A program made the translations under genes and the position numbers. 64,000 bases of DNA from contig JAHRWZ010000008.1 of assembly GCA_019104865.1 (NCBI GenBank), positions 1 through 64,000 on the forward strand, in the 5' to 3' direction. This DNA comes from Castellaniella sp. Its GTDB lineage: Bacteria; Pseudomonadota; Gammaproteobacteria; Burkholderiales; Burkholderiaceae_B. Of this stretch, positions 18,315 to 27,098 are shown piece after piece. The notes below the pieces were generated by a model. That model did no database searches, was not told the DNA's origin, and saw only the letters and a list, made by a program, of their open reading frames with translations. Numbering within the stretch: position 1 is the first letter of the stretch; the number at the start of each line of letters is the position of its first letter.

Positions 18315-19769
18315 ATGATCAAACATCTGATCAACGGGCGCGAGGTCGACAGCGCCGAGGTCCTGCAGACCCTGAACCCCGCGACGGGCGACGTGCTGGC
18401 GGAAGTCGCCAGCGGCGGCGCGGCCGAGGTCGAGCAGGCTGTGCGGGCTGCCCGCGACGCGGCGCCCGGCTGGGCCGCGACGTCAGCCGCCGAGCGGGCC
18501 GCCATCCTGCATCGGCTGGGCGATCTGATCACCCGCGACGTGCCCGAACTGGCGCGCATGGAAACTCAGGATACCGGCCAGGTCATCGGTCAGACCGGCA
18601 AGGCCCTGGTGCCTCGCGCCGCGCATAATTTTCACTTCTTCGCCGAACAGGTCCTGCGTTTGAATGGCGAAAGCTACCCCTCGGACACCGGCCACCTGAA
18701 TGTGACCATGTGGCAGCCGGTCGGGGTCTGCGCGCTGATCTCTCCCTGGAACGTGCCGTTCATGACGGCCACCTGGAAGCTGGCCCCCTGTCTGGCGTTC
18801 GGCAACACGGCGGTCATGAAGATGAGCGAACTGTCACCACTGACGGCCGATCGTCTGGGGCGGCTGGCCCTGGAAGCCGGCGTGCCGCCGGGGGTCTTCA
18901 ACATCGTGCATGGCTATGGCCATACTGCGGGCGAAGCCCTGGTATCGCACCCGGACGTGCGGGCCATTTCCTTCACGGGTTCCACCCTGACGGGCCAGCG
19001 CATCGTGCGCGCCGCGGGCCTGAAGAAGTTCTCCATGGAACTGGGGGGCAAATCGCCCTTCATTGTTTTCGATGACGCGGATTACGAGCGGGCGCTGGAT
19101 GCGGCGTTGTTCATGATCTTTTCCAACAACGGCGAACGTTGCACGGCTGGCAGCCGCATTCTGGTGCAGAAGGGGATCTACGATCGTTTCGTGTCCGACT
19201 TCACGGACCGGGCGCGGCGTCTGACGGTCGGGGATCCGCTGGATCCGAAGACCATCATCGGCCCCATGATCTCCGCCGGCCACCTGCGCAAGGTCACCAG
19301 CTACATCGAGGCCGGCCAGCGCGAAGGCGCGCGCTTGGTGTGCGGGGGCGGCACGCCCGACGTGCCCACCGCGCTGAAGGGCGGAAACTGGGTTCAGCCC
19401 ACTGTCTTTGCCGACGTCGACAACCGCATGAGCATCGCCCAGGACGAGATCTTCGGACCAGTGCCCTGCCTGATTCCCTTCACGGACGAAGCCCAGGCTG
19501 TGGCGATCGCCAACGACACACCCTACGGCTTGTCGTCCTACGTCTGGACCGAAAGCACCGGGCGCGCCCTGCGCATGGGCCGCGCCGTGGAAGCCGGCAT
19601 GGTGTTCGTCAACAGCCAGAACGTGCGTGACCTGCGCCAGCCTTTCGGCGGCGTGAAGGCTTCCGGTACGGGGCGCGAGGGCGGGCATTACAGCTACGAG
19701 GTGTTCTGCGAGGCCAAGAATATCTGCATCTCTTACGGAGATCACCCGATTCCGCGCTGGGGCCTCTGA
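18315..19769 (+). CDS. hpaE: 5-carboxymethyl-2-hydroxymuconate semialdehyde dehydrogenase
   Basis: This 484-residue aldehyde dehydrogenase is very similar to E. coli HpaE: LINGREVDSAEVLQTLNPAT, ISPWNVPFMTATWKLAPCLA, ELGGKSPFIVFDDAD, the catalytic cysteine in NNGERCTAGSR, and the ending AKNICISYGDHPIPRWGL. It oxidises CHMS to CHM with NAD after ring cleavage. I prefer the ATG at 18315 because GGATGA lies about 8 bases before it. An ATG at 18300 would add five residues and has no ribosome site. Confidence 0.94.
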   Translation: MIKHLINGREVDSAEVLQTLNPATGDVLAEVASGGAAEVEQAVRAARDAAPGWAATSAAERAAILHRLGDLITRDVPELARMETQDTGQVIGQTGKALVPRAAHNFHFFAEQVLRLNGESYPSDTGHLNVTMWQPVGVCALISPWNVPFMTATWKLAPCLAFGNTAVMKMSELSPLTADRLGRLALEAGVPPGVFNIVHGYGHTAGEALVSHPDVRAISFTGSTLTGQRIVRAAGLKKFSMELGGKSPFIVFDDADYERALDAALFMIFSNNGERCTAGSRILVQKGIYDRFVSDFTDRARRLTVGDPLDPKTIIGPMISAGHLRKVTSYIEAGQREGARLVCGGGTPDVPTALKGGNWVQPTVFADVDNRMSIAQDEIFGPVPCLIPFTDEAQAVAIANDTPYGLSSYVWTESTGRALRMGRAVEAGMVFVNSQNVRDLRQPFGGVKASGTGREGGHYSYEVFCEAKNICISYGDHPIPRWGL

Positions 19770-19826
19770 CCCTGGCGCCGTTGCAGCAACATCCGACCAA
19801 CATCATCCACTACGCGGAGGAGCAAA

Positions 19827-20675
19827 ATGGGTAAGGTCGCTCTGGCAGCAAAAATCACACACGTTCCGTCGATGTACATCTCCGAGCAGGAGGGTCCGCA
19901 CAAGGGCTGCCGCAAGGCCGCCATCGACGGCCACGCCGAGATCGGCCGTCGCTGCCGCGAACAGGGCGTCGACACATTGGTGGTGTTCGACACCCACTGG
20001 CTGGTCAATTCGGGCTATCACATCAATTCCGCCCCGCACTTCGAGGGTGTCTACACCAGTAACGAACTGCCGCATTTCATCAAGAACATGCCCTATGCGT
20101 ATTCGGGCAACCCGGAACTGGGCAAGGTGCTGGCCGATGCCTGCACGGCCGATGGCGTGCGGGTGCGTTCGCACGACAATACCAGCCTCGAGCTCGAATA
20201 CGGCACCCTGGTCCCCATGCGCTACATGAACGAGGACAAGCACTTCAAAGTGGTGTCGGTCGCCGCGCTGTGCACGGTGCACAGCCTGCAGGATTCGGCA
20301 AAGCTGGGTGCCTCGATGCGCCGCGCGGTGGAGGAATCCTACGACGGCACGGTCGCCTTCCTGGCCAGCGGGTCGCTGTCGCACCGCTTCGCCCAGGACG
20401 GCGTGGCGGAAGACTATCTGTTCAAGCTCTGGAGCCCCTTCCTGGAAACCATGGACCGGGCCGTGATCGAGATGTGGGAAAGGGGCGACTGGGCGACGTT
20501 CTGCGCCATGCTGCCCGAGTACGCCGAGAAATGCCACGGCGAAGGCAACATGCACGACACCGCCATGTTGCTGGGGGCGCTGGGCTGGGATCGGTACCAG
20601 GGCCGCGCCGAGGTCATCACCCCGTATTTCGGCAGTTCCGGCACGGGGCAGATCAACGCGGTTTTCCCCGTCTGA
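19827..20675 (+). CDS. hpaD: Homoprotocatechuate (3,4-dihydroxyphenylacetate) 2,3-dioxygenase
   Basis: The 282-residue protein is a LigB-superfamily (type III) extradiol dioxygenase nearly collinear with E. coli W HpaD. Landmarks are the opening MGKVALAAKITHVPSMYISE, the iron-ligand region VVFDTHWLVNSGYHIN, HFEGVYTSNELPHFI and ASGSLSHRFAQDG. It opens the ring of 3,4-dihydroxyphenylacetate with O2 and Fe2+, giving CHMS for HpaE. The ATG has a strong GGAGGAG ribosome site. Confidence 0.95.
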   Translation: MGKVALAAKITHVPSMYISEQEGPHKGCRKAAIDGHAEIGRRCREQGVDTLVVFDTHWLVNSGYHINSAPHFEGVYTSNELPHFIKNMPYAYSGNPELGKVLADACTADGVRVRSHDNTSLELEYGTLVPMRYMNEDKHFKVVSVAALCTVHSLQDSAKLGASMRRAVEESYDGTVAFLASGSLSHRFAQDGVAEDYLFKLWSPFLETMDRAVIEMWERGDWATFCAMLPEYAEKCHGEGNMHDTAMLLGALGWDRYQGRAEVITPYFGSSGTGQINAVFPV

Positions 20676-20702
20676 GGCGGGACCACTTCCAAGGATCCGT
20701 AG

Positions 20703-21092
20703 ATGGCACACCTGATTTTTGAATATACCGACAATCTTGCCCGCGAAGGCGCGGACATTCCCGCGCTGCTGCGCAAGGCCAATCGCGTCATGCTCGACAT
20801 GAAGGTGTTCCCGCCGGGCGGGATCCGTTCGCGGGCGATCCCGCTGCAGGATTACTGCGTGGCCGAAGGCGACCATGACGATGCCTTCGTGCATGCCACG
20901 GTCAAGATCGGCGCCGGCCGCGATCCACAGGTCGTCCAGCGGACGGCCGCTGCGCTCTTCGACATGATGAAGACGCATTTTCAGCCCCTGTTCGAACGCC
21001 GCACGCTCGCCCTGTCTTTGGAATTGAACGAGTTTTCCGAGGCCGGTACCCTCAAGCACAACAACATTCATGCGCGCTATGCAAAATCCTGA
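20703..21092 (+). CDS. hpaF: 5-carboxymethyl-2-hydroxymuconate delta-isomerase
   Basis: The 129-residue product matches HpaF of the tautomerase-fold isomerases. It shows the [11 protein letters not shown] and [20 protein letters not shown] segments and the ending [12 protein letters not shown]. It isomerises 5-carboxymethyl-2-hydroxymuconate to 5-oxopent-3-ene-1,2,5-tricarboxylate. The family normally uses the N-terminal proline after Met; here residue 2 is Ala, as in some members with an H at the equivalent site, so this could be checked. It overlaps hpaH by 23 bases. Confidence 0.92.
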   Translation: MAHLIFEYTDNLAREGADIPALLRKANRVMLDMKVFPPGGIRSRAIPLQDYCVAEGDHDDAFVHATVKIGAGRDPQVVQRTAAALFDMMKTHFQPLFERRTLALSLELNEFSEAGTLKHNNIHARYAKS

Positions 21093-21936
21093 ACTTCTCG
21101 TGTCCGACCGCGCGGTCGATGTCGTGTCGCCGCGCCTTTCGCCCGATGCCATCACCCAGGTCGCGCTGGCGCTGCATCAGGCCGAACGATCGCGCGTCCA
21201 GACCCGCGCCCCCTCGCTGAGTCATCCTGGGATCACGGTCGAGGATGCCTACGCCATCCAGAGCGCGGGGATCCGGCTCAAGCAGCAGGAAGGCAGGCGC
21301 ATCGTGGGCCGCAAGATCGGGCTGACCTCCCGGGCCATGCAGCGATCCTCGCAGATCGATGAACCCGACTATGGGGTGCTGCTGGACGACATGCTCTTCG
21401 ATACCGGTAGCGAGATCCCCTTTGACCGCTTCATCCAGCCCATGGTCGAGGTCGAGCTGGTGTTTCATCTGGTGCGCGACCTGGCCGGTCCCGATGTGTC
21501 GCTGTTCGATGTGCTCGAAGCCACCGATTATGTGATGCCCGCCATCGAGATCATCGATGCACGCTGCCACCGGGTCGATCCGGAAACGGCGCGTCCGCGC
21601 CTGGTGATGGACACCATTTCCGACAATGCCGCCAGCGCCGGCATGGTGATGGGGGGGCGTGTCACCCGGCCTCAGGATCTGGATCTGCGCTGGGTGTCGG
21701 CGCTCCTGAGCCGCAACGAAGTGATCGAGGAAACCGGGGTGGCGGCCGGGGTCCTGAACCATCCGGCCAACGGCATCGTCTGGCTGGCCCGGAAACTGGC
21801 GCCTCACGGGGTTGCCCTGGAAGCCGGCCAGCTGATCCTGGCGGGATCCTTCACCCGGCCGGTGGCGGTTCGCCAGGGCGATACTTTTCATGTGGACTAC
21901 GGGACGCTGGGCAGCCTGTCCTGTCGTTTCGCCTGA
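21070..21936 (+). CDS. hpaH: 2-oxo-hept-4-ene-1,7-dioate hydratase
   Basis: The product is a member of the FAH-fold hydratase family and closely follows E. coli Hpa[51 protein letters not shown], and [21 protein letters not shown]. It hydrates OHED using Mg2+. It starts at ATG 21070 inside the end of hpaF, or at ATG 21079. The N-terminus is about 20 residues longer than E. coli HpaH. Confidence 0.93.
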   Translation: MRAMQNPELLVSDRAVDVVSPRLSPDAITQVALALHQAERSRVQTRAPSLSHPGITVEDAYAIQSAGIRLKQQEGRRIVGRKIGLTSRAMQRSSQIDEPDYGVLLDDMLFDTGSEIPFDRFIQPMVEVELVFHLVRDLAGPDVSLFDVLEATDYVMPAIEIIDARCHRVDPETARPRLVMDTISDNAASAGMVMGGRVTRPQDLDLRWVSALLSRNEVIEETGVAAGVLNHPANGIVWLARKLAPHGVALEAGQLILAGSFTRPVAVRQGDTFHVDYGTLGSLSCRFA

Positions 21937-21953
21937 CCCCTCCGGAGCCCGCC

Positions 21954-22754
21954 ATGCCCGACATTCGCAATCGCTTCAAGGCCGCGCTGCGCGACAGCGT
22001 GACACCCCGCATCGGCCTGTTCCTGGGTCTGTGCGACCCCTACAGCGCCGAGTTGCTGGCCGGAACGGGCTTCGACTGGCTGCTGATCGACGCCGAACAC
22101 GGGCCCAACGACATGCGCACCGTGCTGGCCCAGCTGCAGGCGCTGCAGGGGCGCGGGCCAGACATCCTCGTGCGCATGGTCGATCACGATGCGGCACGCA
22201 TCAAGCAACTGCTGGACATCGGCGTACAGACCCTGCTGGTGCCCATGGTGGATTCCGTGGAACAGGCGCGTGCGCTGGTGCGCGCCACCCGCTATCCGCC
22301 CGAAGGCATCCGCGGGGTCGGCACGGCGCTGGCCCGGGCGGCCCGCTGGAACGGTGTGCCGGATTATCTGCGGCAGGCCAACGATGAAATCTGCCTGATC
22401 GTTCAGGCCGAATCGTGCGAAGGCCTGGCCGCCCTGGACGAGATTCTGGCGGTCGATGGCATCGACGCGGTTTTCATCGGGCCGTCGGATCTGGCGGCGT
22501 CCATGGGGCATCTGGGGCAGCCGAATCACCCTGACGTTCAGATGGCGGTGCTGGATGCGATTCGGCGCATTGCCCGCAGCGGCAAGGCAGCCGGCGTCTT
22601 CGCCACCCGGCTGGATGCCGCGAGCGCCTTTGCGCAGGCGGGGGCGCATTTCTTGGCGGTGGGCACCGATACGCTGCTGCTGCGCCAGGCCGCCGAGGGC
22701 CTGGTCAAGGCTTTTCGCGAAGGCGCGGACCGGGCGGTCGGATCGGGCTATTGA
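21954..22754 (+). CDS. hpaI: 4-hydroxy-2-oxoheptane-1,7-dioate aldolase
   Basis: The 266-residue product is a class II pyruvate aldolase of the HpcH/HpaI family. Landmarks are [36 protein letters not shown], the [11 protein letters not shown] phosphate/pyruvate loop with its arginine, and [20 protein letters not shown]. It splits HHED to pyruvate and succinic semialdehyde, ending the pathway. It is the last gene of the hpa operon and faces algC convergently across about 46 bases with no obvious hairpin. Confidence 0.94.
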   Translation: MPDIRNRFKAALRDSVTPRIGLFLGLCDPYSAELLAGTGFDWLLIDAEHGPNDMRTVLAQLQALQGRGPDILVRMVDHDAARIKQLLDIGVQTLLVPMVDSVEQARALVRATRYPPEGIRGVGTALARAARWNGVPDYLRQANDEICLIVQAESCEGLAALDEILAVDGIDAVFIGPSDLAASMGHLGQPNHPDVQMAVLDAIRRIARSGKAAGVFATRLDAASAFAQAGAHFLAVGTDTLLLRQAAEGLVKAFREGADRAVGSGY

Positions 22755-22800
22755 TCAGGGTCGTCAGGTTCGGCCCGGCCAGCTGCGGGATCGCGGTTCG

Positions 22801-24180
22801 CTAGAACGGCAGTTCCCGGCCCGGCAGCAGCGCATGGATCGCGTCGCGGAATTCCCCCTGGATCCGCGCCAGGGCTTCCGGGGAATCGCCCTCGAAGCGC
22901 AGGACGATGACGGGCGTCGTGTTCGACGCCCGTGCCAGACCAAAACCATCGGCGTATTCGGCGCGCACCCCGTCGATGGTGACGCGGTCCTGGGCAGTCG
23001 GAAATTTTCCTTCGGCCTGCAGGCGTTCGATGAAGGCATGCGGTTCGCCTTCGGCCATGGGAAGTTTCAGTTCGGGAGTGGAAGTGCCCTGCGGCAGGGC
23101 TTCCAGCACCTGGCTGGGGTTGGCGCTGCGCGACAGGATCTCCAGCAGGCGGGCGCCAGCATAGAGCCCGTCATCGAAGCCATACCAGCGTTCCTTGAAG
23201 AAGATATGGCCGCTCATCTCGCCCGCCAGCGGCGCGCCGGTCTCGGCCAGGCGGGCCTTGATCAGCGAGTGCCCGGTCTGCGACATGTCGGGGACTCCGC
23301 CCGCGTCCCGGATTGCCTGGCCCAGGTGGCGGCTGCACTTCACGTCGTAGATGACGGGGGCGCCCGGCATTCGGCTCAGCACGTCGCGGGCGACCAGGAT
23401 CATCTGGCGATCGGGCCAGATGATCTGGCCCGATCGGGTGACCACGCCCAGACGGTCGGCATCGCCATCGAAGGCCAGGCCGATTTCGCAGTCCGTGCGT
23501 TGCAGGTGCGCGATCAGGTCTTGCAGGTTCTTCGGTTCGGCGGGGTCCGGATGGTGGTTCGGAAAGCGGCCGTCCACCGTGCAGTAGAGTTCATCGACCG
23601 TGCAGCCCAGGGCGCGGAAGAGCTGGCCGGCCACCACCGCGCCCACGCCATTGCCGCAGTCGATGGCGATGCGCATGGGGCGCGCGAGCTTCACGTGGTC
23701 CGTGACCCGGCGCACGTAGGTGTCGATCAGGTCACGCGATTCGGCGTGCCCCGGCGAGATGCCGGCGGGCGCCTGGATATTCGCCATCGAGACGCGCAGG
23801 GCCTGGATATCCTGACCATGCAGGGTACGGCCCCCCATCATCATCTTGAAGCCGTTGTAGTCGGGCGGATTGTGGCTGCCCGTGATCGCCACCCCGGAAC
23901 CGCTGCCGTCCAGATGGGCGGCGAAATACACCAGCGGCGTATGCACCAGGCCCAGACTGAAGGTGTCTATACCGCCGGCGTGCAGGCCGGCCTGCAGCGC
24001 CTGGGCCAGCCCTGGGCTGCTCAGGCGGCCGTCGTACCCAACGGCCAGGCTGCGCACGCCTTCGCGCCGCGCCATGTCCGCCAGGGCCAGGCCCAGCCGG
24101 TGCGCGAATGATTCATTCAATTGGTCGGGGACGGTGCCCCGGATGTCATAGGCTTTGAAGACGGCGGCGGGCAGGGACAC
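22801..24180 (-). CDS. algC: Phosphomannomutase/phosphoglucomutase
   Basis: The product is an alpha-D-phosphohexomutase of about 459 residues. It has the phosphoserine loop ITGSHNPPDYNGFK, the metal loop FDGDADRLGVVTRSG, a sugar-binding GEMSGHIFFKERW and a C-terminal phosphate loop RASNTTPVIVLRFEGD. It interconverts hexose-1- and hexose-6-phosphates to supply polysaccharide and LPS sugars. I chose the GTG at 24180 (VSLPAAVFKAYDIRG) because the family starts just before FKAYDIRG; an ATG further upstream (24261) would add 27 atypical residues and reach into the divergent promoter region. Confidence 0.9.
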   Translation of the reverse strand: MSLPAAVFKAYDIRGTVPDQLNESFAHRLGLALADMARREGVRSLAVGYDGRLSSPGLAQALQAGLHAGGIDTFSLGLVHTPLVYFAAHLDGSGSGVAITGSHNPPDYNGFKMMMGGRTLHGQDIQALRVSMANIQAPAGISPGHAESRDLIDTYVRRVTDHVKLARPMRIAIDCGNGVGAVVAGQLFRALGCTVDELYCTVDGRFPNHHPDPAEPKNLQDLIAHLQRTDCEIGLAFDGDADRLGVVTRSGQIIWPDRQMILVARDVLSRMPGAPVIYDVKCSRHLGQAIRDAGGVPDMSQTGHSLIKARLAETGAPLAGEMSGHIFFKERWYGFDDGLYAGARLLEILSRSANPSQVLEALPQGTSTPELKLPMAEGEPHAFIERLQAEGKFPTAQDRVTIDGVRAEYADGFGLARASNTTPVIVLRFEGDSPEALARIQGEFRDAIHALLPGRELPF

Positions 24181-24314
24181 GGTCGATCTCGGGTGGTGAT
24201 TGGAAAATGTCCGGCGGGGCCGCGACGCAAGCGTGCCACGTCGGCCCGGGATGCCTGTCATTATCGCCGATTACAATGAATCCCTCTTCGGACAGGATAC
24301 GGGGTTCTCTCGTC

Positions 24315-25727
24315 ATGGATCATCTGGAAGCATTGCGGGCGACGGTGGGCGCGTCGCAGGTACTGACCGGTGCGGATGCGCAATCCTACGAGGTCGACTG
24401 GCGCGAGCGCTACCGGGGGCGCGCCCTGGCGGTGGTGCGGCCCGGATCCACGGCGGAAGTCGCCGCGGTCATGCGGATTTGCGCGCAGGCCGGCATCCCG
24501 GTGATTCCGCAGGGGGGCAACACGGGCCTGTGCGGTGGCGCCACGCCAGACGACTCGGGGCGCGCGGTGATCCTCTCGCTGCAGCGGCTGAACCGGGTGC
24601 GCGGCATCGATACCGACAACGACACCATGGACGTGGAGTCCGGCTGCATCCTGCAGTCGGTGCAGCAGGCCGCGCGCGAGGCGGGTCGGCTGTTTCCGCT
24701 CAGTCTGGCGGCCGAAGGCAGCTGCACGATCGGCGGCAACCTGGCGACCAATGCGGGCGGCACGCAGGTGCTGCGCTACGGCAACATGCGCGAACTCACC
24801 CTGGGGCTGGAGGTCGTCACCGTCCAGGGCGAGATCTGGCATGGGCTGCGCGGGCTGCGCAAGGACAACACGGGCTACGATCTGCGCGACCTGTACATCG
24901 GCAGCGAAGGCACGCTGGGGGTCATCACGGCGGCGACGCTCAAACTGCATCCGCTGCCGGTGGCGCGCTGCACGGCGTTGCTGGCGCTCGACTCGATCGA
25001 ATCCGCCATTGACATGCTGGGGCGGGCACGGGCGGGGCTGGGGGCTTCGCTCACGGGTTTCGAACTGATGGCGGGCAACTGCCTGCAGGACGTGGTGCGC
25101 TGCTTTCCGCAGCAGCGTCTGCCCTTCGAGGGGGCATCGGCCGCGCTGCCCTGGTACGCGCTGCTGGAATTGTCCGACAGTGAATCCGAGACGCACGCCC
25201 GCGAGCGCTTCGAGGTGGTGGTGGGCGAGGCCATCGAGGCCGGTGTCGTGCTCGACGCGGTGATCGCCGAATCCATGGCACAGAGCCACGCCCTGTGGCA
25301 CCTGCGCGAAAGCATTCCCCTGGCCGAAAAGGAATCCGGCAAGAGCATCAAGCACGACGTGTCGATCCCGGTGTCGCGCATGGCGGAATTCGTGCAGGGG
25401 ACGAACGCGGCGCTGCAGGCGGCGTTTCCCGGCATCCGCCATGTGATCTTCGGGCACCTGGGCGACGGCAACCTGCACTACAACGTAGCGCGCGGGGTGG
25501 ACTGGGCCGAGGGCGCGCTGCTGGCGCGCCAGGAAGACGTGTACGCGCTGGTGCACGAGCGGGTGCATGCCGTGGGTGGATCGATCAGTGCGGAACATGG
25601 GGTGGGGCAGCTTAAGCGCGACGCCCTGCCGCTCTACAAAGACCCGGTGGAGATGGCGCTGATGCACCGCATCAAGGCGGCGCTCGATCCGCAGGGCATC
25701 ATGAACCCGGGCAAAGTCCTGGCCTGA
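24315..25727 (+). CDS. FAD-binding oxidoreductase of the GlcD / D-2-hydroxyglutarate dehydrogenase family
   Basis: The 470-residue product has an N-terminal PCMH-type FAD domain (VIPQGGNTGLCGGATPDDSG, AAEGSCTIGGNLATNAGGTQ, LYIGSEGTLGVIT) and the C-terminal FAD-oxidase domain (VIFGHLGDGNLHYNVA, GSISAEHGVGQLKRDALPLY, LDPQGIMNPGKVL). Such enzymes oxidise D-2-hydroxy acids (D-lactate, glycolate, D-2-hydroxyglutarate), passing electrons to quinone or an electron-transfer flavoprotein. The exact substrate is not determinable. The ATG at 24315 gives normal length. It is divergent from algC. Confidence 0.87.
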   Translation: MDHLEALRATVGASQVLTGADAQSYEVDWRERYRGRALAVVRPGSTAEVAAVMRICAQAGIPVIPQGGNTGLCGGATPDDSGRAVILSLQRLNRVRGIDTDNDTMDVESGCILQSVQQAAREAGRLFPLSLAAEGSCTIGGNLATNAGGTQVLRYGNMRELTLGLEVVTVQGEIWHGLRGLRKDNTGYDLRDLYIGSEGTLGVITAATLKLHPLPVARCTALLALDSIESAIDMLGRARAGLGASLTGFELMAGNCLQDVVRCFPQQRLPFEGASAALPWYALLELSDSESETHARERFEVVVGEAIEAGVVLDAVIAESMAQSHALWHLRESIPLAEKESGKSIKHDVSIPVSRMAEFVQGTNAALQAAFPGIRHVIFGHLGDGNLHYNVARGVDWAEGALLARQEDVYALVHERVHAVGGSISAEHGVGQLKRDALPLYKDPVEMALMHRIKAALDPQGIMNPGKVLA

Positions 25728-25840
25728 CGGGATGGGCCGTCGCTGGCGCGCTGCCTCATGGGCGGCACGCCGGTCGGGCAGCGGGGCCCTCTTCCCGGGG
25801 TATCATGGCGCCGTTTCCAACCCCTTCGGAGTGTCCTGAA

Positions 25841-26185
25841 ATGACCATTCAACGTATCGAACCCGGCGCGCGCATGAGCGCCGCCGTCGTCCACGGCAAC
25901 ACGGTCTACCTGGCTGGCCAGACCGGCAGCGGTGACGACGTCCAGGCCCAGGCCCGTTCGGCCCTGGCCAAGGTCGACGAACTGCTGGCCAAGGTCGGCA
26001 GCCACAAGTCCAAGATCCTGCAGGCCACGATCTGGCTGCGCGACATGGCCGACTTCGCCGCCATGAACCCCGTCTGGGAAGCCTGGATCGATCCGGCCAA
26101 TCCGCCCACCCGCGCCACCGGCGAAGCCCGTCTGGCCGGCCCCGACCTGAAATTCGAAGTCATCATCGTCGCCGCGCTGGACTGA
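25841..26185 (+). CDS. RidA/YjgF-family enamine/imine deaminase
   Basis: The 114-residue protein has the RidA pattern: AAVVHGNTVYLAGQTGSGDD, LLAKVGSHKSKILQATIWL, PPTRATGEARLAGPDLKFEV. The arginine in TRATGEA corresponds to the substrate-binding arginine of RidA, so deamination of reactive enamines/imines is plausible. The ATG is preceded by the weak site GGAGTG. It directly abuts the convergent mutM stop codon (no bases between). Confidence 0.88.
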   Translation: MTIQRIEPGARMSAAVVHGNTVYLAGQTGSGDDVQAQARSALAKVDELLAKVGSHKSKILQATIWLRDMADFAAMNPVWEAWIDPANPPTRATGEARLAGPDLKFEVIIVAALD

Positions 26186-27013
26186 TCAGCGTTTCTGGCA
26201 CTGCGGGCAGAAATAGGTGGCGCGCTGACCCTGCACGATGCGCCGGATCGGTGTGCCGCAGCGCGGGCAGGGCTGCCCGTCCCGCTCGTACACCGCCGCG
26301 TGCAGCGTGAAATAGGCGCCGGGCGCGCCCTGCGCATTGACGTAATCGCGCAGCGTGCTGCCGCCCGATTCCAGGGCCTGGTTCAGGGTTTGCAGGATGG
26401 CGGCGTGCAGGCGGACGCTGCGCGGGCGTGACAGCCGGCTACCCGGTGTGCGCGGGTCGATTTCCGCCAGATACAGCGATTCGGATGCGTAGATGTTGCC
26501 CACCCCCACGACGATGCGCCCGCCCAGCAGCAGCTGCTTGACCGCTTGGCGGTGCGCCTGCAGGCCGGCATGCAGCAAGGTCGGCGTGAAGGCTGGATCG
26601 AAGGGCTCCACGCCCAGCGAGGCGAGCAGCGGGTGATCGCCGATCGGGCCGGCTTCGGCCGGGTGCCACAGCACCGCGCCAAAGCGGCGCGGGTCATGCA
26701 GCAGAAAACGGGCGTCGTCGAACACCCATTCCACGTGATCGTGCTTGCGCAAGGGGGCATCCAGTGGCACCCGGCGCAACGACCCCGACATGCCCAGATG
26801 GACGATCAGCGTGCCATGCGGAAAACGGATCAATAGGTATTTTCCCCGGCGTTCGCAAGCCACCACCGGGGTGTTTTCCAGCGTGTTCGGCAGGGTGGGC
26901 GGGATGGGCCATCGCAGCCTGGGCTCGTGCACGATGAGACGGCGCAGAATCCGTCCGGGCATGACCGTGGCAATTCCACGACGTGTTGTTTCGACTTCTG
27001 GCAGCTCGGGCAT
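26186..27013 (-). CDS. mutM: Formamidopyrimidine-DNA glycosylase
   Basis: The 275-residue product begins MPELPEVETTRRGI, with the catalytic proline and glutamate directly after Met, and ends in a four-cysteine zinc finger (CPRCGTPIRRI to CPQCQKR). The helix-two-turn-helix segment VGVGNIYASESLYLAEIDP is present. MutM excises 8-oxoguanine and formamidopyrimidines and nicks the DNA. Length is normal. Its start is divergent from the TPR gene at 27099. Confidence 0.95.
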   Translation of the reverse strand: MPELPEVETTRRGIATVMPGRILRRLIVHEPRLRWPIPPTLPNTLENTPVVACERRGKYLLIRFPHGTLIVHLGMSGSLRRVPLDAPLRKHDHVEWVFDDARFLLHDPRRFGAVLWHPAEAGPIGDHPLLASLGVEPFDPAFTPTLLHAGLQAHRQAVKQLLLGGRIVVGVGNIYASESLYLAEIDPRTPGSRLSRPRSVRLHAAILQTLNQALESGGSTLRDYVNAQGAPGAYFTLHAAVYERDGQPCPRCGTPIRRIVQGQRATYFCPQCQKR

Positions 27014-27098
27014 GACAGGGTGATAACATCCAGTTTCGATGATGCAATTTTGCCACTAGACGCGGGCTGTTCTCGCGTTGCGGCCCTGGTTACCGCCA

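Noticed and set aside
22456..24111. A 551-residue open frame on the plus strand opposite algC
   Set aside because: It is a GC-rich mirror frame; the minus strand carries all phosphohexomutase motifs, and the plus product has no recognisable domain.
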